Positions 1 to 5,950 of a stretch of DNA of 7,255 nt are shown in pieces. Location of the stretch: contig JAOZVT010000690.1 of NCBI GenBank assembly GCA_025869455.1, positions 1-7,255 on the forward strand. The letters run 5' to 3'. Numbering within the stretch: position 1 is the stretch's first letter; each line of letters starts with the position of its first letter. The translations under genes and the position numbers were made by a program. The notes beneath the pieces were generated by a model. The model worked only from the letters and a program-made list of their open reading frames with translations, was not told the DNA's origin and did no database searches. The DNA comes from Prosthecobacter sp. Its GTDB lineage: Bacteria > Verrucomicrobiota > Verrucomicrobiia > Verrucomicrobiales > Verrucomicrobiaceae.

Positions 1-553
1 CCTGCATGGCTTTCATCCAGAGCGTCAGGAAGGTTTCCTTTTTCTCCTCCTGAGATTCAAAGAACCCCTCCACACTCATATCCGCGTGGACAAAGTTTTT
101 GGCTTTGTAATCAATGCCCTTGAGCTGGCTTTCCAGCTTCAGGGTCTTGCGCATCATTTCCTGGACTTGGCCTAACCATTGAAGTTTTTCAGAACCATCT
201 CCAGGTTGCAAATCATCGCGTAACTCGATGGGGCGTCCGACCAGTTCGTAGAGCACGGCTTCATAAGTTTTAAAGCGGGCGTTCAGGGCGTCAAAGTAGG
301 CCTTGTCAGCAATGTGTACCGCCCCGACAAGGGCAACAGAGACGCCATCGACACGGGTGTAGGTAACGATAGCCGTTTGCAGGGAATCGGCATCGTCTTC
401 TTCGACAAAGCGGAGGAAGTCAGTGGCCTCTGTCGCGACCTTGGTTTCAGCACTGCTAGCCGCCGTAGTCGGGGCAGGTTCAGCGCTGAAGACGGTTACT
501 GATGTCGCAGCCACCCCTGCGAGCATGAGGATCAATGTTCGCAGGGTTTTCAT
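1..553 (-). CDS. TraB/PrgY-like (TIKI superfamily) exported protein, partial (C-terminus beyond window)
   Basis: The minus-strand frame is open from an ATG at 553 to the window edge and gives 184 residues without a stop, so the C-terminus is missing. Residues 1-24 look like a signal peptide: basic start (MKTLR), a hydrophobic stretch, then VFSA before the mature AEPAP. A low-complexity Ala/Thr/Glu linker follows. Residues 71-107 carry the pattern of the TraB/PrgY/TIKI fold: a beta strand ending in G77-A-V-H80, then a helix (ADKAYFDALNARF), then a strand ending in Y-E103-L with R107 four residues on. A later NFVHADMS segment (154-161) resembles relatives I remember. Members of this superfamily include metalloprotease-like and pheromone-inactivating proteins; the substrate here is unknown. 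It follows the hydrolase gene by only 6 bp, so the two are probably cotranscribed. No clear Shine-Dalgarno is seen. The coding call is firm; the family call is moderate and comes from motif memory. Confidence 0.7.
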   Translation of the reverse strand, partial: MKTLRTLILMLAGVAATSVTVFSAEPAPTTAASSAETKVATEATDFLRFVEEDDADSLQTAIVTYTRVDGVSVALVGAVHIADKAYFDALNARFKTYEAVLYELVGRPIELRDDLQPGDGSEKLQWLGQVQEMMRKTLKLESQLKGIDYKAKNFVHADMSVEGFFESQEEKKETFLTLWMKAMQ

Positions 554-559
554 GGTCGC

Positions 560-1333
560 TTAATCGGCAAAGATTCGGGTGAAGAAGGCCTTCATTTCTT
601 CCCAGGAGGCTTTATCCGCCGCTTCATTGTAGGCGGCCCCTTTGGAGTTGTCATTGCCCGCGCCGATTTGGGTAAAGGCATGCACAGCACCTGGATACTG
701 GACCAGTTTGTAATCCACCCCGGAATCCTTCATTTCTTTTTCAAAAGCGGCGATGTCTGCGGCTGGGACAAACGGATCATCCGCGCCATGCAGGGCCAGC
801 ACTTTGGCCTTGATGTTCTTCCCATCTTCAGGAGTCGGTGAATCCAGGCCGCCGTGGAAACTGACGATGCCTTTCAGCGGTGCGCCACTGCGCCCCAGCT
901 CAATGGCAGCGGTGCCACCAAAGCAGTAACCAATGCAGGCGATCTTGGAGGTATCTGTTTGAGGTTCCTTGCTCAGCACGGCCAGCGCAGCTTTCAGACG
1001 ATCCCGCAGCAATCCGCGATTGGATTTGTATTTGCCAGCTTCTTTGCCCGACTCGGGTGGCTGTGGGCGGATGCCTTTGCCATACACATCGGCCACAAAG
1101 ACGTTGTAACCGAGTTCGGCCAACATTTTTGCGCGCATCTTTTCATTGTCACTCAGGCCTGTCCACTGATGGACGATCAAGACGGAGGGCAACTTGCCTG
1201 TCAGGGCATCGTCATAGGCCTGCCACCCTTCGCAGAGGACATCGCCAGCTTTGTATTCCACCGCTTTTTCGACGATGGCGGCTCCAGACATGGCGGTAAC
1301 CAGAGAAAATAGGGCAATCAGAACAGGTTTCAT
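560..1333 (-). CDS. Dienelactone hydrolase family protein, secreted
   Basis: A complete 257-residue protein. Residues 1-19 form a signal peptide (MKPVLIALFSLVTAMSGAA), so it is probably exported to the periplasm. The rest is an alpha/beta hydrolase of the dienelactone hydrolase family. The nucleophile elbow is G135-Y-C137-F-G-G, with cysteine as nucleophile as in the type enzyme. The acid is D186 in LHGADDPFVP, and the histidine is H218 in YPGAVHAF. The segment VLIVHQWTGLSDNEK near residues 51-65 matches the usual N-terminal strand and oxyanion region. Family members hydrolyse dienelactones in chloroaromatic breakdown, but most exported ones have no assigned substrate, so I infer only a hydrolase of ester or lactone bonds. 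It lies 25 bp downstream of the molybdopterin oxidoreductase and 6 bp upstream of the TraB-like gene on the same strand, suggesting one operon. No Shine-Dalgarno is evident before the ATG. Confidence 0.93.
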   Translation of the reverse strand: MKPVLIALFSLVTAMSGAAIVEKAVEYKAGDVLCEGWQAYDDALTGKLPSVLIVHQWTGLSDNEKMRAKMLAELGYNVFVADVYGKGIRPQPPESGKEAGKYKSNRGLLRDRLKAALAVLSKEPQTDTSKIACIGYCFGGTAAIELGRSGAPLKGIVSFHGGLDSPTPEDGKNIKAKVLALHGADDPFVPAADIAAFEKEMKDSGVDYKLVQYPGAVHAFTQIGAGNDNSKGAAYNEAADKASWEEMKAFFTRIFAD

Positions 1334-1358
1334 AAAGGGGGGGATATTCGGGAATAGA

Positions 1359-3638
1359 TTAAGCAGAAGGTTTCACGGTGACCAGTACACTCTTTGAAGT
1401 GGGGGTCAGACTGACATCGGCAAAACTGCCAATGGGTACCAATACGTTTGCCTCAGGGAAATAAGCCGCACAGTTTCCTGTGGGCTGATCATAAGGCACC
1501 GCTAAAAAGCGATGTGCCTCACGTGTCTCCCCCTGGAAGTGGCTGGTGATGTCCACCGACTCCAGCGGCCCGATGCCGCGCTCCTTCATGTCCTGAGGGT
1601 TCATGAAGATGATGCGGCGTTCATTGCCAATGCCACGATAACGGTCATTCAGGCCGTACACGGTGGTGTTGAACTGGTCATGACTGCGGAAGGTTTGCAG
1701 GATCAGTTGCCCAGGTCCAGGCACCAGCACCTGCAAAGGATGCGTGTGGATTTCGGCCTTGCCGGAACTTGTCTTCCATTCCCGGTTACGGGCGGTATTG
1801 GGCAGGTAAAAACCACCGGGCTGACGCACCCGTTCATTGAAGTTTTCAAAGCCGGGGACCACGCGCTCGATAGATTCGCGGATGCGATCGTAGTTTTCGA
1901 TCATGCCCAGCCAATCCACCTTGGAGCGGTCCCCCAGAGTCGCTGCGGCGGTGCGGGCGACAATGACGGGTTCACTCAGCAAGTAAGGCGAAGCCGGGTC
2001 CAGATGACCGTGGGAGGCGTGGACCACACTCATGCTATTTTCCACTGTCAGAAATTGCGTGGTGTCCCCCTGCTCTTCCCATTCACTGCGTCCCAGGCAA
2101 GGCAGGATCAAACCTGTGCGTCCGGTGACCAAATGACTGCGATTTAGCTTGGTGCAAACGTGTACGGTGAGGTTGCAGCGGCGAAGCGCCTCCGCTGTGT
2201 ACTCGGTGTCCGGTGTGGCCTGGAGGAAGTTGCCACCGAGAGCATAGAACACCTTGCCGCTTCCTTCATGCATGGCCTTGATCGCGGCCACGGTATCCCA
2301 GCCATGACGACGTGGAACGGTGAACTGAAATTCACGCTCCAGATTGTCCATGAACCACTCGGGCATCTTTTCAAAAACGCCCATGGTGCGATCTCCCTGC
2401 ACATTGCTGTGACCACGCACGGGACAGAGGCCTGCACTTTCACGCCCGATGGCTCCGAGCAAGAGGTGGATGTTCACGATCTCCTGAATGGTGGCCACCG
2501 CATTCTTATGCTGCGTCAGGCCCATGGCCCAGCAGGTGATCAGCTTGCGTTCACCGCTAGCGCATTGCCTCGCCACCATCTGCATGACATCACGCTGAAT
2601 GCCGGATAGTTTTTCTAGCTCAGCCCAATCCTGGGTCATCAAATGGGCGCGATAGGCTTCATAACCCGTGACGTGTTCTTGCAGGAATCCTGAGTCCAGA
2701 TGGCCATCTTCCACCAATGTCTTGGCGATGCCTTTCAGCAGGGCTTGATCACCATTCAGATTCACTTGCAGGAAATGTTTGGCCAGTGGGGTGGACATGC
2801 CGAGCACGCCTTTGACCTGCTGCGGATGCATGAAGCCTGTCAGCCCGGCTTCCTTCATGGGATTCACCGCGATGATGGTGGCTCCATTTTCCACCGCCCG
2901 TTGCAGGCTGCTGAGCATGCGCGGGTGATTGGTACCGGGGTTTTGCCCCATGATGAGAATGGTCTCTGCCGTTTCCAGATCCTTCAGCGTGACCGTCCCC
3001 TTCCCCACGCCCACGCTCTGGCCCAGGGCTGCGCCGCTGGACTCATGACACATGTTGGAGCAATCTGGCAGATTGTTGGTACCGTAATGCCTAACAAAAA
3101 GCTGGTATAAAAAGGCAGCCTCATTGGTAGCTCGGCCTGAGGTGTAAAAGACCGCCTCATCTGGAGAGACTAGCGCGTTCAATTCCCGACCAATGAGATC
3201 AAAGGCATCATCCCAGGAGATTTCTTCATAGTGGGTGGCTCCTGCTCTGAGAACCATCGGCTGAGTCAGTCGCCCAGCCTGATCCATGTCATAGTCACTC
3301 CATTCGGACAATTCCTCCACGCTGTTATCCGCGAAGAACTGTGGCGTGATGCGGTGCTTCGTCGTCTCCGAGGCGATGGCTTTGGCTCCGTTTTCACAAA
3401 ACTCAAACGCACTGCGGTGATCTTCAGGGTCTGGCCAGGCGCAGCTCGGGCAATCAAAACCGCCCATCTGGTTCAGCTTTAACATGGCCGAAGTACCGCG
3501 CAGCAAGCCGCTGCTGCCATAGATATGCTTCAGCGAGTTCGCCACGGCTGGAACTCCCGCAGCGGAATGTTTGGTCTTACCGATGTGGATCCCGGTGAGC
3601 TTCTCTGGAGGCTGGGCAGAGATGGTGGATTCGGACAT
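1359..3638 (-). CDS. FdhF/YdeP family molybdopterin-dependent oxidoreductase
   Basis: The product is 759 residues from the ATG at 3638, the usual size for the family. The frame extends to an ATG at 3680, but that one sits inside a palindromic repeat and adds 14 residues (MAVPHKNHPSRISI) with no family character, so I prefer MSESTISAQPP. Numbering from that start: a cysteine-containing N-terminal segment, GGFDCPSCAWPDP with C63 and C66 and then FCENGAKA with C81, is typical of YdeP-type proteins. The likely molybdenum ligand is C197 in SNMCHESSGAAL. The MGQNPGTNHPRM segment (about 230-241) contacts the cofactor in relatives. The C-terminal part (LNDRYRGIGNERRIIFMNPQDMKERG) is the molydopterin dinucleotide-binding domain. 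The protein probably acts in the cytoplasm, as no Tat signal is seen. Formate-dehydrogenase-like by homology, but the true substrate of YdeP proteins is not settled; E. coli YdeP is linked to acid resistance. It is the first gene of the leftward cluster, with the hydrolase 25 bp downstream. Confidence 0.93.
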   Translation of the reverse strand: MSESTISAQPPEKLTGIHIGKTKHSAAGVPAVANSLKHIYGSSGLLRGTSAMLKLNQMGGFDCPSCAWPDPEDHRSAFEFCENGAKAIASETTKHRITPQFFADNSVEELSEWSDYDMDQAGRLTQPMVLRAGATHYEEISWDDAFDLIGRELNALVSPDEAVFYTSGRATNEAAFLYQLFVRHYGTNNLPDCSNMCHESSGAALGQSVGVGKGTVTLKDLETAETILIMGQNPGTNHPRMLSSLQRAVENGATIIAVNPMKEAGLTGFMHPQQVKGVLGMSTPLAKHFLQVNLNGDQALLKGIAKTLVEDGHLDSGFLQEHVTGYEAYRAHLMTQDWAELEKLSGIQRDVMQMVARQCASGERKLITCWAMGLTQHKNAVATIQEIVNIHLLLGAIGRESAGLCPVRGHSNVQGDRTMGVFEKMPEWFMDNLEREFQFTVPRRHGWDTVAAIKAMHEGSGKVFYALGGNFLQATPDTEYTAEALRRCNLTVHVCTKLNRSHLVTGRTGLILPCLGRSEWEEQGDTTQFLTVENSMSVVHASHGHLDPASPYLLSEPVIVARTAAATLGDRSKVDWLGMIENYDRIRESIERVVPGFENFNERVRQPGGFYLPNTARNREWKTSSGKAEIHTHPLQVLVPGPGQLILQTFRSHDQFNTTVYGLNDRYRGIGNERRIIFMNPQDMKERGIGPLESVDITSHFQGETREAHRFLAVPYDQPTGNCAAYFPEANVLVPIGSFADVSLTPTSKSVLVTVKPSA

Positions 3639-3671
3639 GATTGAAATTCGTGATGGGTGATTTTTATGGGG

Positions 3672-3690
3672 AACAGCCATCTTGGCTGTT
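3672..3690. repeat. Inverted repeat AACAGCC-N5-GGCTGTT
   Basis: Perfect 7-bp arms (3672-3678 and 3684-3690) surround a 5-base loop. It lies just upstream of the preferred oxidoreductase start and contains the alternative upstream ATG (3680), which argues against that start. With the next palindrome it forms a compact two-hairpin unit. It could be a dispersed spacer repeat, or a structure in the 5' leader of the oxidoreductase transcript. No poly-T tract follows on either strand, so it is not a standard intrinsic terminator. Confidence 0.7.
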
Positions 3691-3694
3691 TAGC

Positions 3695-3713
3695 CACAGG
3701 CGGGACGCCTGTG
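3695..3713. repeat. Inverted repeat CACAGGCG-GGA-CGCCTGTG
   Basis: Perfect 8-bp arms (3695-3702 and 3706-3713) surround a 3-base loop, making a very stable hairpin. I remember very similar ACAGGCG...CGCCTGT palindromes as recurring in spacers of Verrucomicrobia and related genomes, so this is likely a dispersed repeat rather than a gene-specific operator. A genome-wide count of the 19-mer would decide. Confidence 0.7.
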
Positions 3714-3764
3714 CTCCATGCTAGAGTTTATGACTTACGATGGCTGATTTGTCCATAAAAGCGA

Positions 3765-3876
3765 GCGATGGGGAAATGGGGAGCCTTTCAAAATTTCCCC
3801 ATGTGGGGATTTTCGCGGTTAAGCAATTGAATACCAACGCCTTGCGATGGGGATGGGAATCCCCATCCCATCCCCA
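3765..3876. repeat. Cluster of ATGGGGA/TCCCCAT heptamers and nested inverted repeats
   Basis: The heptamer ATGGGGA occurs at 3768, 3776 and 3847, and its complement TCCCCAT at 3796 and 3860. The 10-mer GCGATGGGGA is repeated exactly at 3765-3774 and 3844-3853. Three stems can be drawn: ATGGGGAAAT (3768-3777) with ATTTCCCCAT (3793-3802), 10 bp; GATGGGGA (3846-3853) with TCCCCATC (3860-3867), 8 bp; and GGGGATGGG (3849-3857) with CCCATCCCC (3867-3875), 9 bp. The last two exclude each other. It may be a protein-binding array between divergent promoters, a structured leader, or a decayed dispersed repeat; the sequence does not decide. Confidence 0.55.
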
Positions 3877-4131
3877 AATCTCCCCCTGAGGCTGACTGGG
3901 GAACAGAAAATGGACAAACAAGGACATGGCAGAATCACCGTCAGCAGATGGTTGGCTGAGAGAGGTATTATCGCGGAAAGGCGGGTGGGATGCAAGGGGG
4001 GAGAATGGGAGCAGCGGTGCGGCTGTCTCATCCGCCATGGCAGGGGCAACTGTGGCATCCAAGTCAAAACCTGATAAAAGTGATCATTCTTTGATTCACA
4101 AACGGGCGCTCTCAGCGATACTCCGCTGAAC

Positions 4132-5244
4132 ATGAATCTGAAGAACTCCCTACAGCCCTGCGGGGCGGCCATCCTCAAGTCAGCTTCCATCAAGAAGTTT
4201 GGACTGTTTTCGGATGAGGATTTGGAGTTCTCGCCTGGTATCAATGTCTTCATTGGCCGCAACGGGTGTGGGAAATCTCATCTGCTGAAGTTGCTCTATA
4301 CCCTCGTCAAAGAATGTGGCGAGACTTCCGGCAACGGCAGCGTTCTGGAGGCAGAGAAACTGGAGAATCGTCTCGCTAGCAAGCTGGCCGGGGTCTTCCG
4401 GCCAGATGGGGATCGCATTGGGCGCCTTGTTCAACGAAGGAAAGGACAGGGCAGTGCGGAGGTTTCAGCCAGTTTTACCAATGGTGGCAAGTGCCAGTTC
4501 AAGCTTAGTTCATTGGACAAAGTCAGCGATGCTGAAAGCGATGTGGGAAAGCTTCAGGAAGCCGCCTTTCTGCCTTCACGGGAAGTGCTTGCTTTGTTTG
4601 AGGGGTTCATTGCCGCTTATCAAAAGCGGGAACTCTCTTTTGACGAAACTTTCTATGATATCTGCGTCGCTTTAAGTGCTGGGCAGTTACGAGGTCCGAG
4701 GGATGAGATGCTGGATGTTTTGGTCAAACCGCTGGAGCATGAGATTCGGGGCAGGGTCAGTCTGGAGGGAGGGCGCTTTTATGTCACCGGTGCAGACGGG
4801 AGCATTGAGGCACATTTGCTCTCCGAAGGGTGGCGGAAACTGGCGGCACTGGCCCAGCTCATTATCAATGGCACCCTAACCCAGAATGGCTTTCTTTTTT
4901 GGGATGAGCCGGAAGCCAATTTGAATCCTAAAATGGTTGTCCAACTTTCTGAGACGCTGCTGCGTCTGGCCAACCGGGGAATCCAGGTCTTTGTCGTCAG
5001 TCATGACTACCTTCTCAGTACACGGCTTTCACTAGCCTCAGAGTATTCAGAGGGTATTGACGAAGATCAACGTTGCCAGGTGAAGTTTTTTGGACTCGTC
5101 CGCCGTGGGTCAGATGAGAAAGGCGTTTCTGTCAGCAGTGGCAACAGACTGGCCGATCTGGAGGACAACCCCATCATTGCGGAATACGCGGCTCTATATG
5201 ATTACGAAGGCAGCCTTTTTCAAAACAGCCAAACTCGCGCTTGA
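4132..5244 (+). CDS. AAA/ABC-type ATPase (OLD-like, AAA_21-like), putative defence ATPase
   Basis: A 370-residue cytoplasmic ATPase of the ABC/OLD/RecF-like group. The N-terminal strand pair (SIKKFGLFSDEDLEFSPGINVFIG) leads to a Walker A, G42-R-N-G-C-G-K48-S49. A FLPSREVLALFEGF segment (147-159), typical of this group, sits in the insertion between the nucleotide-binding halves. An ABC-signature-like LLSEGWRKL (229-237) precedes a Walker B with catalytic glutamate, FLFWDEPEANLNP (D258, E259). The switch histidine is H291 in VVSHD. No TOPRIM or nuclease domain follows; the C-terminus is short. An in-frame stop at 4081 and no other ATG in between fix the start at 4132, although no Shine-Dalgarno is seen. 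The nuclease-like gene starts 3 bp after the stop, so the two are surely cotranscribed and probably work as a pair. Stand-alone ATPases of this type are common partners of nuclease effectors in anti-phage systems; that role is inferred. Confidence 0.9.
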   Translation: MNLKNSLQPCGAAILKSASIKKFGLFSDEDLEFSPGINVFIGRNGCGKSHLLKLLYTLVKECGETSGNGSVLEAEKLENRLASKLAGVFRPDGDRIGRLVQRRKGQGSAEVSASFTNGGKCQFKLSSLDKVSDAESDVGKLQEAAFLPSREVLALFEGFIAAYQKRELSFDETFYDICVALSAGQLRGPRDEMLDVLVKPLEHEIRGRVSLEGGRFYVTGADGSIEAHLLSEGWRKLAALAQLIINGTLTQNGFLFWDEPEANLNPKMVVQLSETLLRLANRGIQVFVVSHDYLLSTRLSLASEYSEGIDEDQRCQVKFFGLVRRGSDEKGVSVSSGNRLADLEDNPIIAEYAALYDYEGSLFQNSQTRA

Positions 5245-5247
5245 GCT

Positions 5248-5829
5248 ATGTCATCCACTCTGATTGAAGTCGAAAAGCAATGTTTTGAGTTCGGAGAGCC
5301 GTGGTACGTTGCATTCAAGTATGATGAAACGGCCTATTATCGCAAAAAGGCCATGAAATTGCAGGGGATAGTTGAGGGTGTGCCGCAATCGGCCAAGGCT
5401 GTGGATGTCATTGGTGTTCATGAACTGACGGGCCTGCTTCTTCTGGAGGCCAAGGATTTTCGGGGACATCGGATTGCCAACAAACCACGCATGGGTCATG
5501 AAGTCGCGGTGGAGATCGCCGTTAAAGTTAGAGATACGATTGCCGCGCTGGTGGGGGCGCTGCGCAACAACGTCCAGGAGTTTCCTTCGGAGGTTCTGGC
5601 AGCGGCCTTTCAAAAAGGAAATGACGTAACCGTCGTTCTCTGGCTGGAAGATGATTCGTTTCGAAACACCGACAGTGCCAAGCAAAAGCTAGGGGCCTTG
5701 ACCGGGGTCCTGAAGTCCAAGCTGGCTTGGCTCAATGTGAAAGCTTTTGTGCTGTCCTCCAGCGTGGTCAACCGGCTTCCCGATTTGGTAGTTACCAATC
5801 GGCCTGGGGCGGGGGTGACGAATCCTTAG
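5248..5829 (+). CDS. Predicted PD-(D/E)XK nuclease-like protein paired with the ATPase
   Basis: A 193-residue soluble protein without signal peptide or membrane segment. The core reads K50-A-V-D53, then a loop, then the hydrophobic strand LLLLE67-A-K69-D, giving D-(13)-E-x-K, the spacing and strand context of a PD-(D/E)XK nuclease active site. A helix follows with VEIAVKVRDTIAALVGAL (88-105), and then a strand VTVVLWLEDD (127-136). I remember uncharacterised bacterial proteins with the same order (KAVD, E-x-KD, EIA-KVRDT, VVLxLE), but cannot search for them here. Expected activity is metal-dependent cleavage of nucleic acid, with the ATPase controlling it; this is inferred. It starts 3 bp after the ATPase stop, so translation is probably coupled. 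The C-terminal 15-20 residues (PDLVVTNRPGAGVTNP) look disordered. It could instead be a catalytically dead or structural partner, but all three motif residues are present. Confidence 0.72.
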   Translation: MSSTLIEVEKQCFEFGEPWYVAFKYDETAYYRKKAMKLQGIVEGVPQSAKAVDVIGVHELTGLLLLEAKDFRGHRIANKPRMGHEVAVEIAVKVRDTIAALVGALRNNVQEFPSEVLAAAFQKGNDVTVVLWLEDDSFRNTDSAKQKLGALTGVLKSKLAWLNVKAFVLSSSVVNRLPDLVVTNRPGAGVTNP

Positions 5830-5939
5830 ATTCCCGATGGAGTAAAGATGAGCCGTTGGTATGATGAAGTTTTCTGTGTTCTCTTATATATTAATGCTGT
5901 TTTTACACCTTGTCACTCTTGGTCATATTTTGAAATACA
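5830..5939 (+). promoter_or_regulatory. AT-rich gap, likely promoter or leader of the 338-residue gene
   Basis: About 110 bases separate the nuclease-like gene from the next large gene, against 3 bases between the first two genes. From about 5863 to 5940 it is clearly richer in A and T than its surroundings and includes TATATT (5887-5892), which differs from the consensus -10 box at one base. No matching -35 lies 16-18 bases upstream. TTGTCA (5910-5915) is a fair -35 box, but its -10 position reads AAATAC. A promoter is plausible but not located. No terminator hairpin follows the nuclease-like gene, so read-through is also possible. Confidence 0.3.
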
Positions 5940-5950
5940 ATGCTGATTGA
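5861..5950 (+). CDS. Possible small hydrophobic peptide (29 residues)
   Basis: A short frame in the AT-rich gap between the nuclease-like gene and the next large gene. It begins with two ATG codons and encodes 29 residues: a short basic start (MMKFS), then about 20 mostly hydrophobic residues (roughly FSYILMLFLHLVTLGHIL) that could span a membrane once, then KYNAD. It overlaps the start of the 338-residue gene by 11 bases, which could couple translation. No clear Shine-Dalgarno stands before it. A better one (GGAG, 5839-5842) sits 5 bases before an ATG at 5848, which opens a different frame of 32 codons ending at 5946. Hydrophobicity may simply reflect the T-rich bases. Small membrane peptides do occur as toxins and defence effectors, but nothing here proves expression. 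Confidence 0.2.
   Translation: MMKFSVFSYILMLFLHLVTLGHILKYNAD

Larger units (their letters stand above)
3639..4131. other. Divergent intergenic region, no convincing gene, rich in inverted repeats
   Basis: This stretch of about 490 bp lies between the divergent starts of the oxidoreductase (minus) and the ATPase (plus), so it should hold both promoters. Several open frames cross it on both strands, but they overlap one another, show no recognisable domain, and read through palindromes, so I call none of them a gene. The left part (3672-3713) has two adjacent palindromes. The middle (3765-3876) has a cluster of G-run/C-run stems. The right part (3880-4131) shows no strong structure. I see no convincing -35/-10 pair; TTGATT at 4091 with GATACT at 4117 has a spacer of 20 bases, which is too long. 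Confidence 0.6.

Noticed and set aside
854..1312. Plus-strand frames opposite the dienelactone hydrolase gene
   Set aside because: The minus strand carries a complete hydrolase with catalytic triad; the opposite frames are its shadows, as are those opposite the oxidoreductase.
3639..3680. Upstream ATG at 3680 as the oxidoreductase start
   Set aside because: It lies inside a palindromic repeat and adds 14 residues without family character; the ATG at 3638 gives a normal N-terminus.
4091..4122. TTGATT / GATACT as a sigma70-type promoter for the ATPase gene
   Set aside because: The spacer is 20 bases and both boxes are weak; such matches are expected by chance.
3847..4129. Plus-strand frames of 75 and 67 codons before the ATPase gene
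   Set aside because: They overlap each other in different frames, begin in or near the repeat cluster, and have no recognisable family or ribosome site.
3721..4262. Long minus-strand frames (113 and 147 codons) across the spacer and the start of the ATPase gene
   Set aside because: They overlap each other and run antisense into a clear gene. They read through G/C-run repeats and show no domain.
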